Origin: CAMAVH01 sp046297835
Lineage (GTDB): Bacteria; Pseudomonadota; Alphaproteobacteria; SMXQ01
Reading direction: 5' to 3'
Assembly: GCA_046297835.1 (NCBI GenBank)
Contig: JBKBHI010000001.1
Span: 434,001 to 498,000 of the forward strand
Length of the DNA stretch: 64,000 nucleotides
Under the pieces are notes generated by a model that was not told the origin of the DNA, made no database searches, and saw only the letters and a list, made by a program, of their open reading frames with translations. This document shows positions 6,947 through 14,945 of the stretch, one piece after another (position 1 is the first letter of the stretch; each line of letters opens with the position of its first letter). Position numbers and translations under genes: made by a program.

Positions 6947-8248
6947 CTAAGCGAGCAGAGCTTCCTCGTCGCGCATATCGGTGAACTTACGGCCGGTCTC
7001 AGCGTGTACGGCATCCAGGCCCATCGCAATCAGCCTTTCGATGATGACGTCGCAATAGGCAGGGTCGAGCTCAATGCCGTAGCCGGCACGTCCGGTCTTT
7101 TCCGCGGCGACCAACGTCGTTCCGCTGCCGCAGAAAGGGTCGAGCACGATGCCGCCGCGGTTCGAGCAATCCAAGATAGCGTCAGCGACCAGAGAGACCG
7201 GCTTCACAGTCGGGTGCGAAGCGAGGTCCTTCATCCTGTCCTTGCCGAAGCTGTTGGCGCCCGCATAGGTCCAGACATTCGTCCGGTTGCGCCCGTGCTT
7301 GCCGAGCTCTACGTTATTGATGTGGGCGGCCGTGCCGTTCTTGAAGACGAACACGCATTCGTGCTGCGAACGGTAGAGGGATCCCATCCCGCCGTTCGTC
7401 TTCACCCAGACGCACATGTTCTTCACTTCGCTATAAGCGCTTCCGGCGATCACCATCTCGCCAAGGTGCCGCCAGTCGATGCAAATGTAGTGGATCGAAC
7501 CATCCGTGCTGTGCTCAACCAGCAAGTTAAAGACGGTAGACAAGAAGCTCGTGAACTCAGGCGATGTCATTTCCCCGGACGCCATCGCAAACTCTCGGTG
7601 CTGAGTTTGGCCCAAGCCGGAAACGTGCCCCTGGATCGGGACGTTGTAAGGAGGGTCAGTGAAGACCAGGTCCGCCTTCGCGCCGGCCAGAAGCCGCTCG
7701 TAGCTTTCCGGCTTGGTGGCATCGCCGCAAAACAGCTTGTGCGGGCCGATGAGCCAAAGGTCACCCGGATTCGTGATCGCCGAGCTATCGAGCTTAACCG
7801 CGGGAATCTGCTCTCCGAGATTGTTCGAGGCATTCTGCTCGTTGATCAGAACATCAATGTCGGCAGCATCGAAGCCCGTGACGGTCAAGTCGAGATCGGG
7901 GGCGATCTCTTCGAGTTCGATGAACTCCAAGGCCAACAGCTCACGGTCCCAACCCGCTTGCTCAGCAAGGCGGTTATCCGCGATGACGTAAGCCCGGATT
8001 TCGGCCTCCGAGAGATCTTCGCGTCTGAGGATGGGGATCAGCGGCATGTTCAAGAGCTTGGCTGCTTCGACACGGCCGTGGCCGGCTATGATGACGTTCG
8101 TGCCGTCGACTAGGACGGGCACAGTGAAGCCGAAGCGCTTGATGCTATCGGCAATCTGCTGAATCTGCTTCTTCGAGTGTGTTCGCGGGTTGCGCTTGCG
8201 GGGATGCAGATCTCCCGGGGAGCAATAGGAAATGCTCAGCAGCGACAT
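6947..8248 (-). CDS. ParB-domain DNA methyltransferase (phage/ICE type)
   Basis: This 433-residue protein starts at ATG 8248, five bases after GGAGG; an upstream GTG at 8254 would sit inside that motif. Residues about 7-100 form a ParB/Srx-like domain (NPRTHS, IIAGHGR). Residues about 160-430 form a beta-class amino-methyltransferase with the catalytic DPPY at 198-201 and the AdoMet-binding FCGSGTT near the C-terminus. By family it methylates adenine N6 or cytosine N4 in a short site. No cognate nuclease is beside it, so it is an orphan methylase of the sort carried by prophages and integrative elements. It overlies the reverse of a long antisense frame that is not a gene. Confidence 0.9.
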   Translation of the reverse strand: MSLLSISYCSPGDLHPRKRNPRTHSKKQIQQIADSIKRFGFTVPVLVDGTNVIIAGHGRVEAAKLLNMPLIPILRREDLSEAEIRAYVIADNRLAEQAGWDRELLALEFIELEEIAPDLDLTVTGFDAADIDVLINEQNASNNLGEQIPAVKLDSSAITNPGDLWLIGPHKLFCGDATKPESYERLLAGAKADLVFTDPPYNVPIQGHVSGLGQTQHREFAMASGEMTSPEFTSFLSTVFNLLVEHSTDGSIHYICIDWRHLGEMVIAGSAYSEVKNMCVWVKTNGGMGSLYRSQHECVFVFKNGTAAHINNVELGKHGRNRTNVWTYAGANSFGKDRMKDLASHPTVKPVSLVADAILDCSNRGGIVLDPFCGSGTTLVAAEKTGRAGYGIELDPAYCDVIIERLIAMGLDAVHAETGRKFTDMRDEEALLA

Positions 8249-8261
8249 TGTCACCTCCAGT

Positions 8262-8276
8262 CTGAGTGAAACTCAG
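8262..8276. promoter_or_regulatory. inverted repeat upstream of the methyltransferase
   Basis: CTGAGTGAAACTCAG is a perfect six-base inverted repeat with a three-base centre. It lies 14 bases upstream of the methyltransferase start codon and just before its ribosome site. It could be an operator or a 5' UTR hairpin; it carries no U-tract, so it is not a terminator. Confidence 0.4.
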
Positions 8277-8309
8277 CGGAGGGTAGTGGGGTGCCTACCT
8301 ATGATCTTT

Positions 8310-8335
8310 CCGAACAAACACGCGATTTAAAATGA
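8310..8335 (-). promoter_or_regulatory. shared 26-bp upstream element, copy A
   Basis: This copy matches the one at 10326-10351 at 23 of 26 positions: CCGAACAAAC, three variable bases, then CGATTTAAAATGA on the plus strand. It lies 62 bases upstream of the minus-strand methyltransferase gene. The equal placement before a second gene suggests a common promoter or activator site. Confidence 0.5.
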
Positions 8336-8356
8336 AGGGTGAAAAGTCGGTGTTTC

Positions 8357-8830
8357 CTATGTTTGACGAGCTCGGGACACAAGGTTGAGCACATGCCTGA
8401 CATCGCATTGCGGGAAGACTTTCATTCGCCTTACTAATTCAACGACCATAAAGGCTGCCTGCTCGTGAAACGCCCGATCACGGGCATCTCCTATTAGTAG
8501 GAAATCCCAACCGTCCAGGGTCGGATCTTCATTTTGTTTTTTTAGTAGATCGGAGAACGTAGCGTAAAACGCGTAGATGAAGCTGTTGCGTGTGGCTGCT
8601 TGGCTGTCCTTAGGCCTACCGCGGGGACGCTTAATCTTGCCAAGAGCAAGCTCCGATAAATAGGACATCAGGCCAGTAGGTAATGGCTCGCCTGCGTAAG
8701 CGTTAATAAGCTTGGCCAATTCCTCAGGCTCTATATATCGCTCACGAGGATTACTGGAATTAAACCGTTGCTCAATCATCTGCCATTCGACGTCTCGGTA
8801 GACGTTTTTGGGCTTTTTCTCGTCGCTCAT
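8357..8830 (-). CDS. hypothetical protein with AT-hook-like motif
   Basis: This 157-residue protein is not one I recognise. At about residues 68-74 it has KRPRGRPKD, the core of an AT-hook that inserts into the DNA minor groove. The flanking regions are helical and acidic. Its ATG overlaps the stop of the XRE gene upstream by four bases (ATGA), so the two are co-transcribed and probably work together. The pairing suggests a DNA-binding accessory of the regulator or of the mobile element. Base composition is AT-rich. Confidence 0.65.
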   Translation of the reverse strand: MSDEKKPKNVYRDVEWQMIEQRFNSSNPRERYIEPEELAKLINAYAGEPLPTGLMSYLSELALGKIKRPRGRPKDSQAATRNSFIYAFYATFSDLLKKQNEDPTLDGWDFLLIGDARDRAFHEQAAFMVVELVRRMKVFPQCDVRHVLNLVSRARQT

Positions 8831-9063
8831 GATTTTGAGGGTTGGCGCTTTCGCACCGGCCGTACGAGATCCAGATAATTAACGCCTAAGGCCTGGGCAA
8901 TCTCGTAAATGCTCACGATGGTCGGATTGGTCTTTCCGACCTCGATATTGCTTAAATACTGCTGGGTGAAACCGGACAATTCCGAGAGGCGTTCTTGGGT
9001 CATGCCCTTTTGGTGCCGTATCCGCGCCAAATTCAGGCCGACCAATTTGCGCATGTCCGTCAT
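8827..9063 (-). CDS. XRE-family transcriptional regulator
   Basis: This 78-residue single-domain helix-turn-helix protein resembles phage Cro/C repressors. The recognition region reads MTQERLSELSGFTQQYLSNIEVGK, and the following NPTIVSIYEIAQALG is the family's usual continuation. The C-terminal tail is basic. It leads a two-gene minus-strand operon with the AT-hook protein. A promoter and a 14-bp palindrome lie directly upstream at 9088-9130, which would fit autoregulation and control of the divergent gene at 9199. A second start codon three residues in is possible. Confidence 0.85.
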   Translation of the reverse strand: MTDMRKLVGLNLARIRHQKGMTQERLSELSGFTQQYLSNIEVGKTNPTIVSIYEIAQALGVNYLDLVRPVRKRQPSKS

Positions 9064-9087
9064 GCGCGTAGATCAGCCCAATACACA

Positions 9088-9130
9088 CTATAAGTTTATC
9101 AACTATAATATGTAAACAGACATATGTCTG
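9088..9130 (-). promoter_or_regulatory. divergent promoter with palindromic operator
   Basis: On the minus strand TTTACA (9111-9116) and TTATAG (9088-9093) are separated by 17 bases, a good sigma-70 promoter for the XRE gene. The perfect 14-bp palindrome CAGACATATGTCTG (9117-9130) touches the -35 box and is a likely repressor site. An overlapping TATAAT on the plus strand (9104-9109) may serve the divergent gene. Confidence 0.5.
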
Positions 9131-9198
9131 ATTCCTGACTGGCTTTCTAGGCCGGACCACGCGACTTGTGGCTCGTGAACCACAGGGGAATTACCTAA

Positions 9199-9726
9199 AT
9201 GTCTACCGCGATGACCGCTTCGCCGTCGGCCCATTCCAGCATGCTTGAAAAGGTCTTGGAGCATCTTCTGGTGGGTGAAATCCTCCGCTATCTCTGGCTG
9301 CGGGGGCATCGCGATATCGAGGTTCTACGAGGTGAGGTGGACAATGCGGGGTACGACATCGCACTGGAGGTTGGTGGCATCCTTCGTCATGTGCAGCTCA
9401 AGGCTTGCTTTCGCGGTGCCACGACCAATGAGGTCGGAATCAATATCGCTCTAGCTCGTAAACCGTCGGGCTGCGTGATCTGGCTGCACTATGATCCGCA
9501 GTCTTTGGCTCTGACCCCATACCTCTGGTTCGGCGGTGCTCCAGGTGAGCCTCTGCCGAGCCTGGGAGAGCGGGTCGGTAGGCATTCGAAAGCCAACAGC
9601 GAAGGGGTGAAGGCGCCGCGTGCCAACGTGCGGCTCTTGAGCCGCAAGCGGTTCGAAAGCCTAGCCACCATCGATGAGTTGGTGGCTAGGCTGTTCGGCG
9701 CGATCAATCTTCCTTCTTTGCCTTAG
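9199..9726 (+). CDS. hypothetical protein, PD-(D/E)XK nuclease-like
   Basis: This 175-residue protein has an N-terminal pattern resembling the restriction-nuclease fold: an early helix with Glu27, then NAGYDIALEVGG (Asp53) and HVQLKA (Gln66-x-Lys68). That gives an Asp-x12-Gln-x-Lys arrangement, a known variant of PD-(D/E)XK. The rest has the WLHYDPQSL strand and a helical C-terminus. The assignment is by motif only. It is divergent from the XRE regulator and its 3' end overlaps the convergent DUF5681 gene by 23 bases. It could be an element-encoded nuclease or an anti-phage protein. Confidence 0.55.
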   Translation: MSTAMTASPSAHSSMLEKVLEHLLVGEILRYLWLRGHRDIEVLRGEVDNAGYDIALEVGGILRHVQLKACFRGATTNEVGINIALARKPSGCVIWLHYDPQSLALTPYLWFGGAPGEPLPSLGERVGRHSKANSEGVKAPRANVRLLSRKRFESLATIDELVARLFGAINLPSLP

Positions 9727-10261
9727 TCATCTGATGCCTCTTGAGGAAAGCGCGACCAAGTCGCTTTTCCTTCGCCCTTCTCTTGCGGATATAGGTCGCA
9801 TTCTTCACGGCAATCTGCTGCGCAGCAGATTCTAGCGCCTTGATCGCAAACTGGATGCGGTCATTGATATCTTCTCGTTCGTCGTTCGACTTGGCCTGCT
9901 GCATGTCAGGGATCAAATTGAGCGAATTGGCGATCAGCGAAGAGATTACGGCGTGCTCCTTTTCGATCTCCTTTTTCAGGGCGAGCAACGCGCGCGTGTC
10001 GTTGCCGTTCATAGCCTGCTGATACAGCTTGTGATTGAGTGCCTCACCGCGAGTCATGAGCACGGTCTTGCCGGCGATCTTGATCTCGACAATGCCCTTA
10101 CCGAAGACATGCGCATTTTCGTCATAGCCCACAGTGTCGTGCTGGCGCGGCCGACCATCCTCGTTACCGCTGCTGCCCTTCAACCAGCGTCCGCGCTCAT
10201 CGCGTTTTGGCTTTTTTCGAACGGGGGGAGGCGGCGGCTTGGGCATCATGTCTTCGAACAT
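9704..10261 (-). CDS. DUF5681 domain-containing protein
   Basis: This 185-residue protein has, near residues 20-40, the DUF5681 signature: RGRWLKGSSGN followed by DGRPR, a glycine- and arginine-rich motif. A proline run (PKPPPPPVRKKPK) precedes it and a basic C-terminus (about 150-185) follows helices. DUF5681 proteins are typical of prophages and integrative elements, often near terminase genes, but their function is unknown. GAGGAAG precedes the start codon. The gene carries the same upstream element (10326-10351) as the methyltransferase gene. Confidence 0.75.
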   Translation of the reverse strand: MFEDMMPKPPPPPVRKKPKRDERGRWLKGSSGNEDGRPRQHDTVGYDENAHVFGKGIVEIKIAGKTVLMTRGEALNHKLYQQAMNGNDTRALLALKKEIEKEHAVISSLIANSLNLIPDMQQAKSNDEREDINDRIQFAIKALESAAQQIAVKNATYIRKRRAKEKRLGRAFLKRHQMTKAKKED

Positions 10262-10325
10262 CTTCTTCCTCGTCTATGGTTGAGTTGAAGAAGACGTTTT
10301 GCTTGTTTATGGAGGGCGAAGCCTT

Positions 10326-10351
10326 CCGAACAAACTATCGATTTAAAATGA
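10326..10351 (-). promoter_or_regulatory. shared 26-bp upstream element, copy B
   Basis: This is the second copy of the element at 8310-8335, with three adjacent variable bases in the middle. It is 65 bases upstream of the minus-strand DUF5681 start, almost the same distance as copy A from the methyltransferase start. Confidence 0.5.
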
Positions 10352-10745
10352 GGACTAGGCTGGAAGAGGAAGGCTTGGTTTTCCGCGCGACGACCATTTC
10401 AGCGCGAGGATTGCTCTTGATCCGCGCCTGATATGCACGTGATACTCACGTGTTATGGTTTTGCATCAAACCCTATATAACCTATTGAAATGGCGACAAT
10501 ATCGGCGCTGTAAGATGAAGTGATCGCCCTAAAATGCTTCGCACCAGGAAATGGCGGTTCAATCTCGAATTTAAAGATGTCGAGTGCGGGAATGCTCAGC
10601 AGAGAATCCAACCCCGCAAGGCGCTAAATATGCCTCTGAACCTCTGGGATTAAACCTCCGGAGAAGGTCGATACCCCGCTAAGCGTCGGAATTGTCGGCT
10701 CGTTTCGCGAGCCATCCGGAGAGATAAGTTTTTGAAAGAAGAGAT
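10352..10745. other. non-coding stretch before tRNA-Gln
   Basis: I see no gene here. It holds two CACGTG hexamers separated by five bases (10436-10452) and a hairpin-like CGGCTCGTTTCGCGAGCC around 10697. No copy of the tRNA 3' end is visible, so I cannot place an attachment site. Confidence 0.35.
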
Positions 10746-10819
10746 TGGCTGGGGGACTAGGATTCGAACCTAGACTAGCGGAGTCAGAGTCCGCGGTCCT
10801 ACCGTTAGACGATCCCCCA
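10746..10819 (-). tRNA. tRNA-Gln (anticodon CUG)
   Basis: The reverse complement folds as a full cloverleaf. The acceptor TGGGGGA pairs with TCCCCCA, followed by discriminator G and an encoded CCA. The anticodon stem GCGGA/TCCGC encloses CTCTGAC, giving anticodon CTG. The T arm CTAGG-TTCGAAT-CCTAG is canonical. Its 3' end faces the accessory island at lower coordinates, the usual orientation for an integration site. Confidence 0.95.
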
Positions 10820-11013
10820 GCAGGGGCGGGGCCGAAGGCTCCCGACGGAAGGCCGGCGTTCTAGCACAGTTGTTCGGGCTTGGGTAGCCCGGAACGCGCC
10901 CCGTTCCGATGCCGTGAAACGCCGGAAAAGCCAGTCCGTTCCGCCACATAGCGGCGGCGGTTTCGCTTCCGTGCCCCCTTCGCGCCGGATCGGCCATGGG
11001 GTAGCATGGGGCC

Positions 11014-12147
11014 ATGTCGAAACGGCGGTCTCCCTCGCTCTCCCGTTCGGCCTTCGCAGGCGCTTCGGCGCGGGGCGCGGCGCCGGGGCGGGCATTGGAC
11101 CGCGCTTCCGCCGCGCCGCTCTATGCCGCGCTCGATCTCGGCACCAACAATTGCCGCCTGCTCATCGCCCGCCCGGCCGCCGCCAAGGCCGCCGTGCCCG
11201 GCGCGCCGCCGTTCGTCGTGGTCGACGCCTTCTCGCGCATCGTGCGGCTCGGCGAAGGGGTGAGCCAGACCGGCCGCCTCTCCGACGCGGCGATGGACCG
11301 CGCCATTGAGGCGCTGAAAGTCTGCGCCGCCAAGCTGCGCCGCCGCCCGGTCGCCGCCGCGCGCATGGTCGCCACCGAAGCCTGCCGCCGCGCCGCCAAT
11401 TGCGCCGAGTTCCTCGCCCGGGTGAAGGCCGAGACCGGCCTCGCCGTCGAAACCATCACCACCGCCGAGGAGGCCGCCCTGGCGCTCGCCGGCTGCGCCC
11501 CCCTGCTCGACGGCGCGACGCCGGAGGCGCTGGTGTTCGACATCGGCGGCGGCAGCACCGAATTGATGTGGGCCAAGCTGGGCGCGCCGGGATCGGATCG
11601 GGAGCGCGGCGAGCCGCAGCTGCTCGATTTCCTCTCCTTGCCTTACGGCGTCATGAACCTCGCCGAGCGCGAAGATTGCGACTGCCTCTCGCGCGAGCAG
11701 TTCGAGGGGCTGATCGCTCAGGTGCAGGAGAAGGCCGAAGCCTTCGAGGCGCGCCACGCCATCCGCGCCCGCATCGAAAGCGGCCACCTCCAGATGCTCG
11801 GCACCTCGGGCACCGTCACCACGCTCGCCGGCATCCGCATGGGCCTCGCCTGCTACGACCGCTCGCGGGTCGACGGCTGCCATCTCGATTTCGCCGAATT
11901 GCGCGCCGTCACCGACCGGCTGCTGGCGCTCGATTGCAAGGCCCGCGCGCAGGAGCCGTGCATCGGCCCGGCGCGCGCCGATCTGGTGCTGGCCGGCTGC
12001 GCCATTCTGGAGGCGATCTGCCGCACCTGGCCGGTGGGGCGCTTGCGCGTCGCCGACCGTGGCGTGCGCGAGGGGATTCTGCTAACCCTCATGCGCGCGG
12101 CGGTCCCGCGCGCGCCAGAGATTCCCGCGGCCATTCCAGCAGAATAG
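11014..12147 (+). CDS. Ppx/GppA exopolyphosphatase-family phosphatase
   Basis: This 377-residue protein is in the actin/ASKHA superfamily. It has the phosphate-binding loop LDLGTNNCRLLIA near residue 40, the FDIGGGSTELMW segment at about 175-186, and GTSGTVTTLAGI at about 267-278. Family members hydrolyse inorganic polyphosphate or pppGpp to modulate the stringent response. The N-terminal 35 residues are a basic, disordered tail. The gene is two bases upstream of rlmE, as in many alphaproteobacteria, so they form an operon. No clear ribosome site is visible; the start at ATG 11014 is the most conservative. Confidence 0.9.
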   Translation: MSKRRSPSLSRSAFAGASARGAAPGRALDRASAAPLYAALDLGTNNCRLLIARPAAAKAAVPGAPPFVVVDAFSRIVRLGEGVSQTGRLSDAAMDRAIEALKVCAAKLRRRPVAAARMVATEACRRAANCAEFLARVKAETGLAVETITTAEEAALALAGCAPLLDGATPEALVFDIGGGSTELMWAKLGAPGSDRERGEPQLLDFLSLPYGVMNLAEREDCDCLSREQFEGLIAQVQEKAEAFEARHAIRARIESGHLQMLGTSGTVTTLAGIRMGLACYDRSRVDGCHLDFAELRAVTDRLLALDCKARAQEPCIGPARADLVLAGCAILEAICRTWPVGRLRVADRGVREGILLTLMRAAVPRAPEIPAAIPAE

Positions 12148-12149
12148 CG

Positions 12150-12842
12150 ATGACCACCAACAGTTCCGGCTCGAAACGCGGCGCGGCCAAGGCCGGCGGC
12201 CTCAAGGTGCGCGTACGCACCGCCAAGGGCCGCAAGCTCTCGTCCAAGCTGTGGCTCGAACGCCAGCTTAACGATCCTTACGTGCAGGCGGCCAAGCGCG
12301 AGGGCTATCGCTCGCGGGCCGCCTACAAGCTCGCCGAGCTCGACGAGAAATACAAATTGCTCAAGCCGGGCATGACGGTCGTCGATCTCGGCGCGGCGCC
12401 CGGCGGCTGGACCCAGGTGGCGGTGGCGAAGGTCGGGCCGAAGGGCAAGGTGATCGGCATCGACCTGACGCCGGTCGAGCCGATCCCGGGCGCGACGCTG
12501 ATCACGCAGGATTTTCTCGCCGACGAAGCGCCGGACCAGTTGAAAGAATTGCTCGGCGGTCCCGCAGATGTGGTGATGAGCGACATGGCCGCGCCGGCCA
12601 CCGGCCATCCGCAAACCGACCATCTGCGCATCATCGGCCTGTGCGAAGCGGCGGCCGAGTTCGCCCGCGAGGTGCTGGCCCCCGGCGGCACTTTCCTCGC
12701 CAAAGTGCTGCGCGGCGGCACCGAAGGCACGCTGCTGACGCGGCTCAAGCGCGACTTCACCGTGGTGAAGCACGCCAAGCCGCCGGCCAGCCGCGCCGAT
12801 TCGGCGGAGATCTATGTGATCGCCACAGGCTTTCGCGGATAA
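12150..12842 (+). CDS. rlmE: 23S rRNA (uridine-2552-2'-O)-methyltransferase RlmE
   Basis: This 230-residue FtsJ/RrmJ-family protein modifies U2552 in the A-loop of 23S rRNA, which helps 50S assembly. The AdoMet motif is VVDLGAAPGGWTQ. The catalytic K-D-K-E tetrad falls in SRAAYKL, MSDMAAPATG, FLAKVLRGG and SAEIYVIATGFR. The first 25 residues are a basic, lysine-rich tail common in alphaproteobacteria. It starts two bases after the phosphatase gene stop and is co-transcribed with it. Confidence 0.95.
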   Translation: MTTNSSGSKRGAAKAGGLKVRVRTAKGRKLSSKLWLERQLNDPYVQAAKREGYRSRAAYKLAELDEKYKLLKPGMTVVDLGAAPGGWTQVAVAKVGPKGKVIGIDLTPVEPIPGATLITQDFLADEAPDQLKELLGGPADVVMSDMAAPATGHPQTDHLRIIGLCEAAAEFAREVLAPGGTFLAKVLRGGTEGTLLTRLKRDFTVVKHAKPPASRADSAEIYVIATGFRG

Positions 12843-12865
12843 GTATTCAGGGGCGAGCGCGAGGC

Positions 12866-13321
12866 TTAAAGCCTCACCACATCTTCCAGATGCCCCGGCA
12901 GATCGGCGAGCTGATGGCGCGTCAGATCTTTCGCCAGTTCGCCAGTCACTTTCGCGCGCGTCTGCGGATCGAGGCTGGCGCGCAGTTCGCCGAGCGTCTT
13001 GGGCGGCGCGACCAGCACCAGCGCGTCGAAATCGCCCTCGCGCGCCGCGACGTCGAGCAGGCCGGCCATGTCGCGGGCGAATTTCTGCTCTTCGAACTGA
13101 TGCCAGTCGGTCGTCTCCACGGCGGAGCGGCCGCCGTCGCCGATGGAATTGTGGCTGCGGCCCGGCTTGTCGCTGCCGAGCTCGGCGGTTTTCGGCGTCG
13201 GCCGCGCGTGCGCTGTGCCGGGCACGGGGACGAGGCCGGTCTTGGGCCCGGCGTTGGCGAGGATGCGCGCCCGCGCTCCGTCGGCGACGAGCACCCAGGT
13301 GGTCTTTTTCGGCGTGAGCAT
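12866..13321 (-). CDS. host attachment family protein (baeRF-like)
   Basis: This 151-residue protein starts at ATG 13321, eight bases after AGGAGG; a longer frame begins further upstream but has no ribosome site. It begins TTWVLVADGARARIL, the strand-helix typical of the host-attachment/bacterial release-factor-like group, and has FDALVLVAPPKTLGELR near residue 100 (about 97-113). The family name comes from Agrobacterium plant attachment; its biochemical role is unsettled. It converges on rlmE. Confidence 0.8.
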   Translation of the reverse strand: MLTPKKTTWVLVADGARARILANAGPKTGLVPVPGTAHARPTPKTAELGSDKPGRSHNSIGDGGRSAVETTDWHQFEEQKFARDMAGLLDVAAREGDFDALVLVAPPKTLGELRASLDPQTRAKVTGELAKDLTRHQLADLPGHLEDVVRL

Positions 13322-13469
13322 GGCGGCATCCTCCTGCTGTCGATCAGTTGAGCTTAGCCGCGTCGCGGGCTGCGGCATTGACGTGGATCAGGGACGTGGA
13401 TCAGGGCGTCTTTTGCAGGTAGGGGCGGGACGGCGGAACCGGAAGACGTTTTTTCCGGTTCCGCGCGCA

Positions 13470-14717
13470 TCACGCCGGGCGCGAATGGCGCGCCGAGATC
13501 AGCACCACGATCATGCACAGGATGGTGAAGAAGGCCGAGCCGTAGAAGATCCAGGCCGGCGCGCCGACGTCGATCATGAAGCCGAACAGCAGCGGCGCGA
13601 GCGCGCCGCCGATGGCCTGGCCGGAGAAGACGAAGCCGAACACCTTGCCCATGGAGCCCTTGGGGCTGGCGCGGCGCACCAGCAGGTCGCGCGCCGGGCC
13701 GATGATGCCGTTGGTCAGGCCGGCGAAGGCGAAGATCGCGATCAGCAGGAAGCCGGGCAGGCTCCACAGGCCGATGAAGGTCATCACCACGGCGGACAGG
13801 CCGAGGCCGATGGCGGCCATCAGCTCGGCGCGCTTGGTCACGTCGGCGAGCCAGCCGCCAAACAGCACGCCGGCCGCGTTGGTGGCGAGGAAGGTGGTGA
13901 AGGCGGCGTTGGCCAGCGTCGCCGCCGTGTCGTGCGTCTCGACCAGGCCGGCGACGGCGAAGGTCTTGAGGCCGCCGCCGGCGAGCTGGTTCATCGCGTA
14001 ATAGAGGAACAGGAACAGGATCGCCGGCGAGGTGGCGATGTAGCGCAGCAACTGCCCGGTGGTCTGCGGCGCATTCGGATCCTCGGCTTCCGCCTCGACC
14101 TTCTTCTTTTTCTTCGGCCCGGCCGCCGCCGCGGCGTCCTCGCCGATATAGCGCCATTGCGAGATCAGGCCGACGAGAATGACGAGGCCGACGATGCCGG
14201 CGACGAGCAGCGCCGTGCGCCAGCTCGACAGCGCGGTGATGGCGATCAGCACGATCGGCGCGATGGCGCTGCCGACATGGCCGAAGAAGGCGTGCAGGCT
14301 GAAGGCGCGGCCCATGTAGCGCTCGTCCATGGTGCCGCCGAGGATCGTGTAGTCGGCCGGGTGGAACACCGAATTGCCGACGCCGAGCACGATGCCGGCG
14401 AACAGCAGCATCCAGATGCCGCCGGCGCCCGCCGTCATGATGGTGCCGATGGCGCACATGGCGAGGCCGACGATGAGCAGCGTCTTGGCGCCGAAGCGGT
14501 CGACCAGCGCGCCGGCCGGCACCTGCAGCCCGGCCGTCAGCATCCCGCGCAGGCTGAGCATCGCGCCCAGCATGGTGTAGCCGATGCCGAGGTCCGAATT
14601 GAGGAAGGGCAGCAGCGGCGGCAGGGTGTTGGAATAGAAATGGCTCATCATGTGGCCGGCCCCGACCAGGCCCATGATGCGGACCTGCGGCTGGATCGAC
14701 AGGCTGACGCTCGACAC
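13470..14717 (-). CDS. MFS transporter, fosmidomycin-resistance-like
   Basis: This 415-residue integral membrane protein has about twelve hydrophobic helices. Its N-terminal half has the MFS loop motif LVDRFGAKTLLIVG and the FHPADYTILGG segment typical of the Fsr/YfnH drug-efflux group. A cytoplasmic linker rich in Lys, Glu and Ala (KKKKKVEAEAEDP) separates the halves at about 200-215. The start is GTG with GGGGAG nine bases upstream. The substrate is unknown. It is divergent from guaB, with a shared 228-base intergenic region. Confidence 0.85.
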   Translation of the reverse strand: MSSVSLSIQPQVRIMGLVGAGHMMSHFYSNTLPPLLPFLNSDLGIGYTMLGAMLSLRGMLTAGLQVPAGALVDRFGAKTLLIVGLAMCAIGTIMTAGAGGIWMLLFAGIVLGVGNSVFHPADYTILGGTMDERYMGRAFSLHAFFGHVGSAIAPIVLIAITALSSWRTALLVAGIVGLVILVGLISQWRYIGEDAAAAAGPKKKKKVEAEAEDPNAPQTTGQLLRYIATSPAILFLFLYYAMNQLAGGGLKTFAVAGLVETHDTAATLANAAFTTFLATNAAGVLFGGWLADVTKRAELMAAIGLGLSAVVMTFIGLWSLPGFLLIAIFAFAGLTNGIIGPARDLLVRRASPKGSMGKVFGFVFSGQAIGGALAPLLFGFMIDVGAPAWIFYGSAFFTILCMIVVLISARHSRPA

Positions 14718-14889
14718 GGCGCGACGCTCCCCGAAACCGCTGTTTTATGACAGCCACTATACGCCCGCCGGCCGGTTTCGCCAGGGCCCCGGGGGCTTGT
14801 GCGGGGCGGCGGCGCGGAGCGCGAAAACCCCGGTTTCGCCTGGGAAATCGGCAGCCCGGCGCGGTTGGCCCGGGTCCTGCAATGCGTCC

Positions 14890-14917
14890 TTGGATTCGGC
14901 AAAACGATGTGTATTAT
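14890..14917 (+). promoter_or_regulatory. candidate sigma-70 promoter of guaB
   Basis: TTGGAT (14890-14895) and TATTAT (14912-14917) are separated by 16 bases, and the guaB start lies 29 bases beyond the -10 box. This is the best promoter match in the intergenic region. No riboswitch fold was recognised. Confidence 0.45.
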
Positions 14918-14945
14918 GCCGCGCCAACCTGATTACGAGGATGGC

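Noticed and set aside
6680..8113. Long plus-strand open frame opposite the methyltransferase gene
   Set aside because: Only its first 75 codons have homology (the umuC remnant); the rest is antisense to a confident gene.
10207..10431. Small plus-strand frame covering copy B of the shared element
   Set aside because: It begins inside the antisense of the DUF5681 gene, and the FRTN-x-RFKM string common to both copies is better explained as a regulatory site.
10352..10745. Attachment-site duplicate of the tRNA-Gln 3' end
   Set aside because: I could not find a second copy of the tRNA end sequence in the first 10 kb.
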